A stretch of 64,000 nt of DNA. It comes from Argentina anserina (taxonomy: Eukaryota; Streptophyta; Magnoliopsida; Rosales; Rosaceae). The stretch covers positions 3,739,001 to 3,803,000 of the forward strand of contig NC_065874.1 of assembly GCF_933775445.1 (NCBI RefSeq), written 5' to 3'. The position numbers were made by a program, and so were the translations under genes. Every line of letters begins with the position of its first letter. The first letter of the stretch is position 1. The notes beneath the pieces are model-generated. The model ran no database searches. It was not told the origin of the DNA and worked only from the letters and a program-made list of their open reading frames with translations. Shown piece after piece: positions 37,229 through 48,912 of this stretch.

Positions 37229-39538
37229 TTAGTAGCCTGGGAACATAGGCGGAGGCGGTGACTGGTATTGGAATCCCAGGTTTGGTGGCAGCACGAAGTC
37301 GTCTGGTGGTGGTGCTTCGACCGGTGGAGGAGAGGCGGGTGGTGGAGACTGCACTGGAGGTGGCGAGGCTGGTGGTGGAGACTGCACTGGAGGTGGCGAG
37401 GCTGGTGGTGGAGACTTCACTGGCGGTGGTGAGGCTGGTGGTGGAGACTTCACTGGCGGTGGTGAGGCTGGTGGTGGAGACTTCACTGGAGGTGGTGGAG
37501 AGTGGACCGGGGCTGGTGGTGGTGACTGCACCGGGGGTGGTGGAGAGTGGACCGGTGCTGGCGGTGGTGAGGCAGGAGGTGGAGATTGCACCGGGGGTGG
37601 TGGAGAGTGGACCGGTGCTGGTGGTGGTGGGGACTGCACCGGGGGTGGTGGAGAGTGGACTGGTGCTGGTGGTGGTGGGGATTTTTCTGGAGGTGGTGGA
37701 GAGATGGTTGGAGTCGGTGGTGGTGGAGACTTCACTGGAGGTGGCGGAGAGTGCACTGGAGCCGGTGGTGGGGGAGACTGGACTGGGGGTGGCGGAGAGT
37801 GGACTGGTGGTGGAGGAGAGTGCACTGGGGGTGGGGGAGATTGGACAGGTGGTGGAGGAGAGTGCACTGGTGGTGGGGGAGATTGGATAGGTGGTGGAGG
37901 AGAGTGCACTGGTGGTGGGGGAGATTGGACTGGTGGTGGTGGAGAGTGGACAGGTGGTGGAGGAGAGTGGACCGGTGGTGGTGGGGATTGGACAGGGGGT
38001 GGTGGGGAGTGAACAGGTGGTGGAGGAGAGTGGACCGGTGGTGGTGGGGATTGGACAGGGGGTGGTGGGGAGTGAACAGGTGGTGGTGGAGAGTGCACTG
38101 GTGGTGGGGGAGATTGGACTGGTGGTGGAGGAGAGTGCACTGGGGGTGGGGGAGAGTGCACTGGGGGTGGTGGCGAGTGGACGGGTGCCGGTGGTGGTGG
38201 AGAGTGGACTGGAGCTGGTGGTGGCGAGTACACTGGAGGTGGTGATTGAGCATGCGGGCTTTGTATGTTATGAGGAGGAGGGTGTGGTTCCTCCTTTGGT
38301 GGTTGTGGTTTTGGTGTCTCTACCTTGGGAGGTTGTTGTGGCACTGGCGGCTTTGGAGGCACTCCGCCACCTCCGCACTTGGCCTTGCTGCAATCCACCG
38401 GCTTGCTCACCACTGCTTGGCATTCTTTTGGTGACCTCTGTTTAGGCCTATCCGGTAAGCAGTTGCTTGAGTCGTCCATCACGATGTCCTGTCTTTTGGT
38501 AGGCACACATTCGGGGGCTGCGCCGTTGAAGAAGTTGTTGGAGTATGTGAAGTTCTTCAAACCAGGCAGCTTGCAAATGCTGTCGGGAACAAACCCGGTC
38601 AGCTGGTTGTTTGCAAGGCTGAACTCCTCCACATTCTCGACCTTGAACGATTTCGTCAGGATGCCGCTGAATGAGTTTGCACTGATGTCCAACACTGTCA
38701 GGCTCGACATTTGGAAGAGCTCGGGAGGCACACACCCGCCTAGTTTGTTGTTTGAGAAGATGAGCTCGTTCAGGTTCCTCATTTTCCCGATGCTGCTAGG
38801 AATGCAACCCTCGAAGTTGTTGTTGGCAATGACGAGAACCGACACATTAGAGTTGCCAATGTTTTCAGGAATAGGGCATCCGAATCTATTGTTGTTGATG
38901 AACAAGGCATCCAGATCCATATTGAAGAGATCAGGTGGCAGGCAACCTTCAAACTCATTGTACCTGATGTCGAAGTACTTGAGGCGAAGGCATGCGTACA
39001 CTCCTGGGAACTCACCCACAAAGCGGTTGTTGCTGATATCAAGCTCGTAGAGGAGAGTCATCTTGCAAAAGCTTTGGGGCACGATACCGCAGAACCTGTT
39101 GGAGTTGATGTGGAACACGGCAAGGTCTTGCAATAGGCCCAACTCAGCAGGAAGGTATCCTGCAATGTCAGCCCCATTCAGATCAATGGCCGCCACCACG
39201 TCGATTTTTGGGTCATCCATTGCTTTTTCACAAAACACTCCTGTGTAGTTGCATACTTCAGGACCAACCCAGTTGGCAGTTTTCTTTTGAGGGTCAGAGT
39301 ATATGGCCTTCTTCCAAGCCTGGAGTGCAATGTATGCACGTCGAAGCCTAGGGTTGGGGAACTCCATGTTCAGCTGAACCCCATTTTCATAGTTATCGGG
39401 TAGGTCACCGCCCTCCGGGAGCGTTAGCAGCTGGCGACGTACAAGAAAGGACGCTTCGGCATCTGTTAGAGCTACAGAGATAGATGAGATAGAAGAGAAG
39501 ACAAAAAGGAAAGATAGTATGCAGCCTGAGGCTTTCAT
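37229..39538 (-). CDS. Leucine-rich repeat extensin (LRX-type) cell-wall protein
   Basis: Single-exon gene of 769 residues. A signal peptide (ILSFLFVFSSISSISVALT) is followed by the LRX N-terminal region (RRAYIALQAWKKAIYSDP, NWVGPEVCNYTGVFC). Then come about ten LRRs with the family patterns FCGIVPQSFC and NNRFGCPIP, and a Cys-containing hinge (PKECQAVVSKPVDCSKAKCGG). A long extensin domain from about residue 395 is built of HSPPPPV and QSPPPPV units and later SPPPA units, ending YQSPPPPMFPGY. LRX proteins are secreted, bind RALF peptides through the LRR part and anchor in the wall through the hydroxyproline-rich part. Tyr is scarce in the repeats, so Tyr cross-linking should be limited. Whether it is a vegetative or pollen-type LRX cannot be decided here. 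The ATG at 39538 directly precedes the signal peptide. Confidence 0.95.
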   Translation of the reverse strand: MKASGCILSFLFVFSSISSISVALTDAEASFLVRRQLLTLPEGGDLPDNYENGVQLNMEFPNPRLRRAYIALQAWKKAIYSDPQKKTANWVGPEVCNYTGVFCEKAMDDPKIDVVAAIDLNGADIAGYLPAELGLLQDLAVFHINSNRFCGIVPQSFCKMTLLYELDISNNRFVGEFPGVYACLRLKYFDIRYNEFEGCLPPDLFNMDLDALFINNNRFGCPIPENIGNSNVSVLVIANNNFEGCIPSSIGKMRNLNELIFSNNKLGGCVPPELFQMSSLTVLDISANSFSGILTKSFKVENVEEFSLANNQLTGFVPDSICKLPGLKNFTYSNNFFNGAAPECVPTKRQDIVMDDSSNCLPDRPKQRSPKECQAVVSKPVDCSKAKCGGGGVPPKPPVPQQPPKVETPKPQPPKEEPHPPPHNIQSPHAQSPPPVYSPPPAPVHSPPPPAPVHSPPPPVHSPPPPVHSPPPPVQSPPPPVHSPPPPVHSPPPPVQSPPPPVHSPPPPVHSPPPPVQSPPPPVHSPPPPVHSPPPPVQSPPPPVHSPPPPIQSPPPPVHSPPPPVQSPPPPVHSPPPPVHSPPPPVQSPPPPAPVHSPPPPVKSPPPPTPTISPPPPEKSPPPPAPVHSPPPPVQSPPPPAPVHSPPPPVQSPPPASPPPAPVHSPPPPVQSPPPAPVHSPPPPVKSPPPASPPPVKSPPPASPPPVKSPPPASPPPVQSPPPASPPPVQSPPPASPPPVEAPPPDDFVLPPNLGFQYQSPPPPMFPGY
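37300..38260. repeat. Coding tandem repeat of the extensin domain
   Basis: Degenerate GGTGGTGG/GAGAGTG-type units on the + strand encode the Ser-Pro3-5 blocks on the minus strand. Near-identical runs around 37970-38090 indicate recent internal unit duplication. Confidence 0.9.
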
Positions 39539-40113
39539 TTTTATTTTCTTTCTGGGTCTGCACCGCCTCCTCGGTAAGACCCAAGAGGCTGCTTATAGGT
39601 GAGGGTGGGAGGGTTGAAATGAAGGAGGGGTTATATTGAGGGGATTGCATGACTGGTTGGGAATGTCGGAAACCGTTATGCCTGAATTTCTCTGTACTAT
39701 TTCCAAACTTAGAAGTTCTATTCTGGCTTTCAGATATGAAGCACCACACACCTGTTTGGTTTATCGTTTTTACAGCCTCTCTAATTTCAGTCAATTAGTT
39801 CTTGGAACTTCTTGTCTATATTTGCAATTGATGGTTATTAACTTAACTCATGACTGGGTCAAATTCAATATATCAGTACAAGAGAATTACACGCATAACA
39901 TCATTGGTCATGCATTATGGAGTTCTTACACCAACATCACCATCATATGATCATCACCATTCGTCACCTTAATATATTACAAGCTGCCTAAAACTTTGTT
40001 GGATGGCAGATGAATCTATAAAGAAGGTTGTTTATATTTTTGAAGTAGGTTTGATCATTATATCAAAATACGTATATGTATATATTATTTCGGGGCAAGT
40101 TATATCCGCCAAC
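39539..40113. other. Upstream region of the LRX gene
   Basis: The minus strand has TATA-like words at about 39597-39592 (CTATAAG) and 39637-39631 (AATATAAC), at plausible distances upstream of the ATG at 39538. I cannot choose between them. No gene seen. Confidence 0.4.
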
Positions 40114-40118
40114 ATCAT

Positions 40119-42725
40119 TGTAATAACCCGAATTTTTAGAAATTAAATATCGAGTATTTTCAAAGTGTTAAACTTGTGAAATTAATTCAAGACGACAATT
40201 GGAGGTTTGCGACATTTCGAAACGAAAACGGAAACGTTCTCAGATCGTTTAATTAGAAAACGTAACGTTACCGCAACGTATAGATCGACTTTTATTCCGT
40301 CGCTCGGTTGCGAAAACTTCTTTCACAAAAGTCGTAGAGCTCATCGATACGAGTTCGTGGACATGTCACACGTTCGAATCGGACGTCGGACGCGAAAGTT
40401 ATTAACGTCGGAATTTCGTTTCCGATTTTGGAAATAGTATAAAAGGAAGGAAATGAGATTAAAAATCAGATTTTTCTAAAAATCAGCTCGGGTTACTGTT
40501 CACCCGAGCTCGGTACTGTTCACCCGACCCAAAAAAACTTCTCCGGCCGATTTCTCCACCATCCGACGTCACCTCGTGTCGTGCCACCTATCAAACTGAC
40601 GGGCTCGACGAGCTCCATCTTTTGGGCTATGCCTTGCACTCCGGCGACAACCACACACGGTGTAGCAACCGCCGGAAGTTACTGCTGTGGCGGCGCCGCC
40701 TCCTCCGGCCACCATGGCTCGAGATTCTTGGGGGGTTTTGCTTGTCTCAGTCCCAGCAACATTCCCACAAAAGGAATCGAGCCAAATCGAAGTGTAAGTA
40801 CCCGAATCAAAATTTCAATTTCTAAGGTTTGTGAATAGTGCCGAATATATGTTCTTCGGTGTTTGGACTGTTTAGGCTCGGATTTAGAACTTTGTGTCAA
40901 CTAGGAAGTTGTTGGAAATGTTGTTTAGGTTGTGGTGGTGAAATTTGGTGATGATTGGTGGCGGTCGGTGAGCAGTAACGCCGCATGAATAGTGACTGTG
41001 AATAGTACCGGTGAATAGTACCGTCGCATGAATAGTGGTCTGTAACAGTAACTGTGAATAGTAAACTGTAACAGTAATTTGAACAGTGACATGGTAAACA
41101 GTAACTGTGAACAGTGTTTTGGTAAAACAGTAACTGTGAACAGTGGTTTGTAGAAAACAGTGATTAGTAACATAAACAGTGTTCCCGTGAACAATGTTTT
41201 ATGAACAACACTTAGCTGTGCTGAACTCGTTACCTGATATTTTAAGTATCATTTTCTAAGCATTTATCGTGCTATTAGGTGACTGACGAAACGAGTGAGG
41301 AAATTACTTTCAGGGTCGTGGAAGTTGCACGCAGGAAAGAAGGTGAGTAAAATCTCACTTATTTACGAATCTACCCTTGCGGTGATTCCAAGATTTTTGC
41401 AAGAGTTTTTAATATTGAATTACGACACGTATACAATATAGTGGATTACGTATATATCGTATAAATGGTAATAAGTACATATATATATAGTTTGCTATAT
41501 TATATACTGTTATGAATTCATTGGAATTGGTCATTTCGAATGACGAGAATTAAATGTTGAGCATGTGATGTGATTTTTGTACAATATGAGGTGTGATTAT
41601 TGTACGTGGTTTTAACATGAGTTTGTTAAAATGTTTTGTCTTCGGACGAGTTTTGTCTTCGGACGAGTTTTTGTCTTCGGACGTGTTTATGAAATATGAC
41701 ATGTATACGATATAATGGATTATATATATATTGTATAAATGGTAAATATGTACATATATATATAGTTTGCTATATAATATACTGTTATGATTTTATCGTG
41801 ATTTATGTCATTTCAATGACGAGATTTAAATATCGAGCATGTGATTTTGATTTGTACAATATGATGTGAGATTATTGTACGTGATTTTTAACATTGAGAT
41901 TGTTAAAATGTTGATTTGTCTTCGGACGTGATTGGTACAATATGATGTGAGATTATTGTACGTGTTTGGCAAGTCAGAACCTAGCCTTTGGCCGGGCGAA
42001 AGTTACGATACAGTTAGAGCTCTAGTCTGTCTGCCTTAGTACTGCATGTGAGGTAACGGGTGGTTATCTGCTCATGGGTACTCAGATTGTTTTGGATGTT
42101 GGGTAGCGGGTGGCTATCCAATATCGGCGGTGTATTACGAGAGGGGTAACAGATGTGTACCAGCGTTCTTGGTACCCGTATTATAAATGCATTTGGGTAA
42201 CCAGAAGGGTTACTTAATTCCTCATGAGCGCTTCTTTTTCTTTGGGACAACCAGATGGGCCGTCTACTGACTCATGAGTGCATTTATATTTGTTTGATTT
42301 GTGGATTTTCGTATATATTGATATGCGAGTTATATATTTTCATTTTACTCATACGAGCTGTAAAAGCTTACCGGGTTTGTGTTTACAATCCCGGTGCACC
42401 AATTCGATGGTGTAGTGGATAACTCCGCAGGTGTGGATTAGCGGGAATTGACGGACCGCTCAGAGGACTTGAAGTTATTTATCTCCAACTTGTGTGAGGA
42501 TTTTGTGTGACTATCTTGTGAGTTTGTTGTGAGGATTACGCAATTCCATTTGTTATAATATTGAATTATAATTTGGGTTGTAATAATCGGTTTAACTGAG
42601 TTGTATTTTGAACTCAGAGATGATCCGCTGTGGCATTTTAAATGATTTCGATTCGTTGAAATTGTTTGGTGTTTAACGACTTTGAAATTTTGAGTTTTTA
42701 AGCTTGAAATTTTGGGGTCGTTACA
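40119..42725 (+). repeat. 5' LTR
   Basis: Starts TGTAATAACCCG and ends GGGGTCGTTACA. A TATA box (TATAAAA, 40438-40444) marks the likely promoter. It includes an AACAGT-type array (about 40973-41200) and an internal tandem duplication of about 274 bp (from 41421 and from 41695), both repeated in the 3' LTR. It carries a short insertion near 40467 relative to the 3' LTR. Confidence 0.95.
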
Positions 42726-42727
42726 GT

Positions 42728-42740
42728 TGGTATCAGAGCC
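42728..42740 (+). other. Primer binding site (initiator tRNA-Met)
   Basis: TGGTATCAGAGCC begins two bases after the end of the 5' LTR. This is the common plant PBS matching the 3' end of initiator methionine tRNA. Confidence 0.92.
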
Positions 42741-42989
42741 TAAGTGTGTATTTGGCGATTATCAATATCATCCGGGAGCGATGATCCGACTGCAGGCGGG
42801 CACCCATCACATGCTCCTCGGTATTGATATGTCGTCGGGTACGCGAGAGTGTTAGGAGCCATACCTTATGGTTTGGTCCTGTAGAGAGTATTGTGACGAT
42901 ACTCCGATGATTCACCTTCTTCTGAAATTTCATGATTGATATTAGTTGGATCTATTTTGTCGAATTCGAGACTTCCCATGTATGACTAA

Positions 42990-45900
42990 GTGTTAATTGT
43001 TGAATGGTGATGAATTTGGAAAAAGGGCTGTGAACAGGGCCGAAGAAGGACGAGAGGTCGCGGCCGAGGTATGGTTGCAGGCCGAGTTCGCAATGTGGAT
43101 AACCTTTACGAGGAGGTTGCTCCACGGGCAGAACAGGTTGACCCTGCTACTGTCGTTAGAGACGACGATAGTCGTTTGTTAAGTTGATCAACGACTTTAA
43201 TCGTCTGTCAACGTCTTATTTCATAGAGGCCTGGATCATATGGTAGTGGACCACTGGATTGAGGGCATCATAATCTATTTTGAGATGATTGAGTACCCTG
43301 AGAAAGAGAAGAAGATGATATTGACACTTATTAGTGATAGTTCGGTAGAGGAGATGGTAGGATTGACTCCTACATCTATGAGAAACTCTTTATGTGTCAC
43401 TTCGCATTTGGAGTGTTCCTCGAATTGGAGACAATGAAAGGCTTGTCCTATTGTGATTGGAAGTGGAGAGTTCTCTGCTTATTTGATCGTGATTCCGGAT
43501 CACACCTATGATGTGATCATAGGAATTGATTGGTTGAGTACACAGTACACGGTGATTGATTGTTTTGACATGGTGGGTTTATTCGTAGACCCATGAAACC
43601 AGAGTTTCGTATCTTTGAATCAAGGCGGATAATGCCATGAGAGTTTGAGTCATGGCATATGTTGAGTATGTGGATCTGAAGTAGCTATCACAGACATCGT
43701 TGTGATATCAGAGTAAAGTGAGACGTTTCAGGAGATACTGTGTTATAGCCCCTATAACGAAGACGCCGTATGGATGGGACAAATGAATTCAAAGACTTAA
43801 TGACTGGTGCGATCAGCTTAGAGAGGCTACAATACTCTCTGAGTTTGACATGCGATCCAAATACTGGAATGCTAACAGGTTTGAGTATATAGTTTCCTAT
43901 CAGGGCAGAGAACTATCAAGGAGTCTTGATAGAGAGCGTTAACCCTATATTGAGGGATGTTCAGTGTTTAAATGTTAAAGACTAGATTTTAGTTATGCAA
44001 CTAATCTAAGTTGAAACCTAACAAGGTTGAGATATTATGTTCAGGTAAGAGATGTGTAGACCATAGGTTGGAGGTGGTTAACGAAAATTTTCGTGACTGA
44101 CATCTCTAACGCTATTGGTAACAGAGTGGTAGGGCGTATGATACGTCCATAAAGTGGTAATACAATTATTGAATTGAGATTCACATTTTGTCGACGTGAC
44201 ATTCCAAACTTGTTTTGGTTCGGCTATAGACAATTGATGTTACGCATTGTTCTTGGCTGAGCAAGAAATATAAGGTGATGGAGAAATCTCAATGTGGTGA
44301 TATGAATTAATTATTTGCTAGATGAGCATTTAAATGAGAACGCTGATCTTTCAGGATTAAATTATTTTGGTGTTGGGGATTGGAACTTCACAATGCCACA
44401 GGTCCAAATGAGACGCAATGGCGGTGAAGTGACTCTATTGAAGGTAAAGTATGAGATGACCTTAGCTTAGTGGTGTTTTGATGAATTTTTCGTGACAAGC
44501 ACCTTCCAACCGGTAAAGAAATGGTTGAGAATCAGATTTTCTTTTCAAGTGCAAGTGGTGTTAGTATTCGAGACTTAGATGCTCTTTTTCCCTCTATGCA
44601 TCAAATTATTATTGTTGGATAAGGAGATGTTGACTCAAGTGTTCAACAAGGGATAAATTTTACGATAAGAGAATGATCAATTATATTGCTGCTTGCATAG
44701 GAGTTATTTTGGCCGAATGCGTTGGCCATGAGAGTCATGATAAAAGTAAAGAAACAACTGTTAGAGTGGTAGTGCGGCAACAATCTTGGGTTAGTCTGGA
44801 GGAGATGGTGGACCCAATATCAGGATTCAGTTGTTGAATTGTTTACTGAATTTATTGTATTACGACTGTGGGAAAAATCAATACTATAGATGATGCCACT
44901 GGGGCGTTGTGTGGGACCATGTGTCATACATTTGAGGTATGCATGAACTAAGGGGTATTGTATATCTCAGTTGTGGTTGTGTTTATTTTGCACTGTAATT
45001 CCACCTAATTTTCATGTTCCACTATCGGGAGATAAATATTTTCTTTACCTGTCCTGCGACTTGAAGCAGGTAGCTGTAACTTCTTTTCTGACGGTGAGCT
45101 TTGGTGAAGGTGGTAGGATGCGTGATGCATCTCTCTTGTGGTGGTAGTAGAATTTTCTACAGCCTTTTGCGTATATTAGTCGATTCTCTGGTGAACTGTT
45201 TGAGAGTAATTCTTAATCCAAGGTGGTGTTCTGTTGTGGTTGTGAACTCAATGAGTTAAGATTTATTTATCGTGTTGCCGATACAAATATGGTACTTGAG
45301 TGGGTATCATGCACGACAACTTTTTATGGTTATAATAAGATGATCATGAAAGGGGATTATTTTGTTGATTGGAAGGAATGGTAGGTTCGTTATTCTAATG
45401 ATGATTTGTGGTGAAGTCATGAAGGTATTGTCTTGATAAAGCACGTTTATTTGAAAACCACTATGTGTGATGTAAGTAGTAGGCATGTGTTAATCATTGA
45501 TTTGACTCATGTTAGATGTTGAGAGTTTTGACCATGCTTAGTGGTATGATCTAACTCATGACGTGAGGATAGTCTGTCAAATCGCAAGAGAGTGGTGAAC
45601 TAGACAAAAGAGGGCGTGGACGCCTCCATGCTGAAAACATCATTATGTTTCGGGAGGATGATTATATTTTGAGTAGCTCACATGCGACTATTACTGTTAG
45701 GAGATGTGACAGATTGTCTGATGGAGGAAGTTTGAGGTAACGGAAGATAGGTTGAGAGCTTGTATGCTGGATTTTAAGGTAGCTGTGAAATCATTTGAGA
45801 TTGATTGAGTTCGCCTACAACGACAGTTACCATTCCAGCATCGGCATGGTACCCTATGAGGCACTTAAGGTAGACCATGTCGATCACCTATCTGTTGGGC

Positions 45901-46076
45901 CAAAGTTGGGTGTAGTGAGATTTGACAAGAAAGAAAAGTTGGCGGAGGTATGTTGGGCCTTTGAGATTCTCGAGAAGGTGGGAAAACTAGCCTTACCTAC
46001 TAGCATGTCGGACGTTCACAATGTCTTCTACATTTCCATGTTGAGGAAGTATGATCCTGATGTGTCGCATATGTGA
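42990..46076 (+). pseudogene. Decayed gag-pol region
   Basis: Readable pieces in order: a Gly/Arg stretch (GRGRGMVAGRVRN, about 43055); a Gag-like segment (HWIEGIIIYFEMIEYPEKEK, about 43250-43310); a protease to RT junction (YDVIIGIDWLSTQYTVIDCF, about 43505-43570); and the integrase C-terminal region (LIEFAYNDSYHSSIGMVPYE and later LPTSMSDVHNVFYISMLRKY, 45795-46076). Many stops and frame changes separate them. I could not find a reverse transcriptase core or an integrase catalytic core. The region is shorter than a normal gypsy coding region. Confidence 0.8.
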
Positions 46077-46306
46077 TCGATCATAACACCATTGAGGTAA
46101 AAGAAAATACCACTTTTGTTTTGAGCCGGTTTGTATTTTGAATAGATCCACAAAGAAGTTTTGGAGGAAGGAAGTGGAGCTAGTCAAGGTATTGTAGAGC
46201 CATCATGATGAAGGTGATGCATCATGGAAGCTAGGGTCGGATATGAAGACGAGATACCCACAGTTGTTTATTGAGTGAACTTGAATTTCGGGACGAAATT
46301 CCTTTT

Positions 46307-46319
46307 AAGGGGGGTAGAA
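46307..46319 (+). other. Polypurine tract
   Basis: AAGGGGGGTAGAA directly precedes the 3' LTR. Plus-strand priming site. Confidence 0.88.
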
Positions 46320-48907
46320 TGTAATAACCCGAATTTTTAGAAACTAAATATCGAGTATTTTCAAAGTGTTAAACTTGTGAAATTAATTCAAGACGACAAT
46401 TGGAGGTTTGCGACATTTCGAAACGAAAACGGAAACGTTCTCAGATCGTTTAATTAGAAAACGTAACGTTACCGCAACGTATAGATCGACTTTTATTCCG
46501 TCGCTCGGTTGCGAAAACTTCTTTCACAAAAGTCGTAGAGCTCATCGATACGAGTTCGTGGACATGTCACACGTTCGAATCGGACGTCGGACGCGAAAGT
46601 TATTAACGTCGGAATTTCGTTTCCGATTTTGGAAATAGTATAAAAGGAAGGAAAGGAGATTAAAAATCAGCTCGGGTTACTGTTCACCCGAGCTCGGTAC
46701 TGTTCACCCGACCCAAAAAAACATCTCCGGCCGATTTCTCCACCATCCGACGTCACCTCGTGTCGTGCCACCTATCAAACTGACGGGCTCGACGAGCTCC
46801 ATCTTTTGGGCTATGCCTTGCACTCCGGCGACAACCACACACGGTGTAGCAACCGCCGGAAGTTACTGTTGTGGCGGCGCCGCCTCCTCCGGCCACCATG
46901 GCTCGAGATTCTTGGGGGGTTTTGCTTGTCTCAGTCCCAGCAACATTCCCACAAAAGGAATCGAGCCAAATCGAAGTGTAAGTACCCGAATCAAAATTTC
47001 AATTTCTAAGGTTTGTGAATAGTGCCGAATATATGTTCTTTGGTGTTTGGACTGTTTAGGCTCGGATTTAGAACTTTGTGTCAACTAGGAAGTTGTTGGA
47101 AATGTTGTTTAGGTTGTGGTGGTGAAATTTGGTGATGATTGGTGGCGGTCGGTGAGCAGTAACGCCGCATGAATAGTGACTGTGAATAGTACCGGTGAAT
47201 AGTACCGTCGCATGAATAGTGGTCTGTAACAGTAACTGTGAATAGTAAACTGTAACAGTAATTTGAACAGTGACATGGTAAACAGTAACTGTGAACAGTG
47301 TTTTGGTAAAACAGTAACTGTGAACAGTGGTTTGTAGGAAACAGTGATTAGTAACATAAACAGTGTTCCCGTGAACAATGTTTTATGAACAACACTTAGC
47401 TGTGCTGAACTCGTTACCTGATATTTTAAGTATCATTTTCTAAGCATTTATCGTGCTATTAGGTGACTGACGAAACGAGTGAGGAAATTACTTTCAGGGT
47501 CGTGGAAGTTGCACGCAGGAAAGAAGGTGAGTAAAATCTCACTTATTTACGAATCTACTCTTGCGGTGATTCCAATATTTTTGCAAGAGTTTTTAATATT
47601 GAATTACGACACGTATACAATATAGTGGATTACGTATATATCGTATAAATGGTAATAAGTACATATATATATAGTTTGCTATATTATATACTGTTATGAA
47701 TTCATTGGAATTGGTCATTTCGAATGACGAGAATTAAATGTTGAGCATGTGATGTGATTTTTGTACAATATGAGGTGATTATTGTACGTGGTTTTAACAT
47801 GAGTTTGTTAAAATGTTTTGTCTTCGGACGAATTTTGTCTTCGGACGAGTTTTTGTCTTCGGACGTGTTTATGAAATATGACATGTATACGATATAATGG
47901 ATTATATATATATTGTATAAATGGTAAATATGTACATATATATATAGTTTGCTATATAATATACTGTTATGATTTTATCGTGATTTATGTCATTTCAATG
48001 ACGAGATTTAAATATCGAGCATGTGATTTTGATTTGTACAATATGATGTGAGATTATTGTACGTGATTTTTAACATTGAGATTGTTAAAATGTTGATTTG
48101 TCTTCGGACGTGATTGGTACAATATGATGTGAGATTATTGTACGTGTTTGGCAAGTCGGAACCTAGCCTTTGGCCGGGCGAAAGTTACGATACAGTTAGA
48201 GCTCTAGTCTGTCTGCCTTAGTACTGCATGTGAGGTAACGGGTGGTTATCTGCTCATGGGTACTCAGATTGTTTTGGATGTTGGGTAGCGGGTGGCTATC
48301 CAATATCGGCGGTGTATTACGAGAGGGGTAACAGATGTGTACCAGCGTTCTTGGTACCCGTATTATAAATGCATTTGGGTAACCAGAAGGGTTACTTAAT
48401 TCCTCATGAGCGCTTCTTTTTCTTTGGGACAACCAGATGGGCCGTCCACTGACTCATGAGTGCATTTATATTTGTTTGATTTGTGGATTTTCGTATATAT
48501 TGATATGCGAGTTATATATTTTCATTTTACTCATACGAGCTGTAAAAGCTTACCGGGTTTGTGTTTACAATCCCGGTGCACCAATTCGATGGTGTAGTGG
48601 ATAACTCCGCAGGTGTGGATTAGCGGGAATTGACGGACCGCTCAGAGGACTTGAAGTTATTTATCTCCAACTTGTGTGAGGATTTTGTGTGACTATCTTG
48701 TGAGTTTGTTGTGAGGATTACGCAATTCCATTTGTTATAATATTGAATTATAATTTGGGTTGTAATAATCGGTTTAACTGAGTTGTATTTTGAACTCAGA
48801 GATGATCCGCTGTGGCATTTTAAATGATTTCGATTCGTTGAAATTGTTTAGTGTTTAACGACTTTGAAATTTTGAGTTTTTAAGCTTGAAATTTTGGGGT
48901 CGTTACA
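46320..48907 (+). repeat. 3' LTR
   Basis: Near-identical copy of 40119-42725, with TATA box at 46639-46645. A 17-base stretch present near 40467 in the 5' LTR is absent here, and scattered single-base differences exist. Confidence 0.95.
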
Positions 48908-48912
48908 ATCAT

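Larger units (their letters stand above)
40119..48907 (+). mobile_element. Ty3/gypsy-type LTR retrotransposon, young but coding-defective
   Basis: Complete boundaries: 5-bp target duplication ATCAT (40114-40118 and 48908-48912), LTRs with TGTAATAACCC...GTTACA ends, a PBS complementary to initiator tRNA-Met, and a polypurine tract. The LTRs are very long (2607 and 2588 bp) and differ by about a dozen substitutions plus small indels by my reading. The interior (about 3.6 kb) holds only broken traces of gag, protease and the integrase C-terminus. The order of the remnants and the GGGACGAAATTCC-type 3' end fit Ty3/gypsy. It lies between the divergent LRX and MACPF genes. Confidence 0.92.

Noticed and set aside
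37258..39050. Long plus-strand open frames opposite the LRX gene (up to 241 codons)
   Set aside because: They arise from the proline-rich and LRR codons of the minus-strand gene. The translations are Gly/Trp/Val low-complexity sequences without domain features, and the minus frame has a signal peptide and LRX domains.
40581..40838. 85-codon frame inside the 5' LTR, repeated at 46765 in the 3' LTR
   Set aside because: The frame opens with GTG and not ATG, lies in LTR sequence and has no domain. Its conservation only reflects LTR identity.
40679..41194. Minus-strand frames in the LTR, also present in the 3' LTR
   Set aside because: One is translated from the CAGT-type array and neighbouring low-complexity sequence. 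Nothing protein-like is seen.
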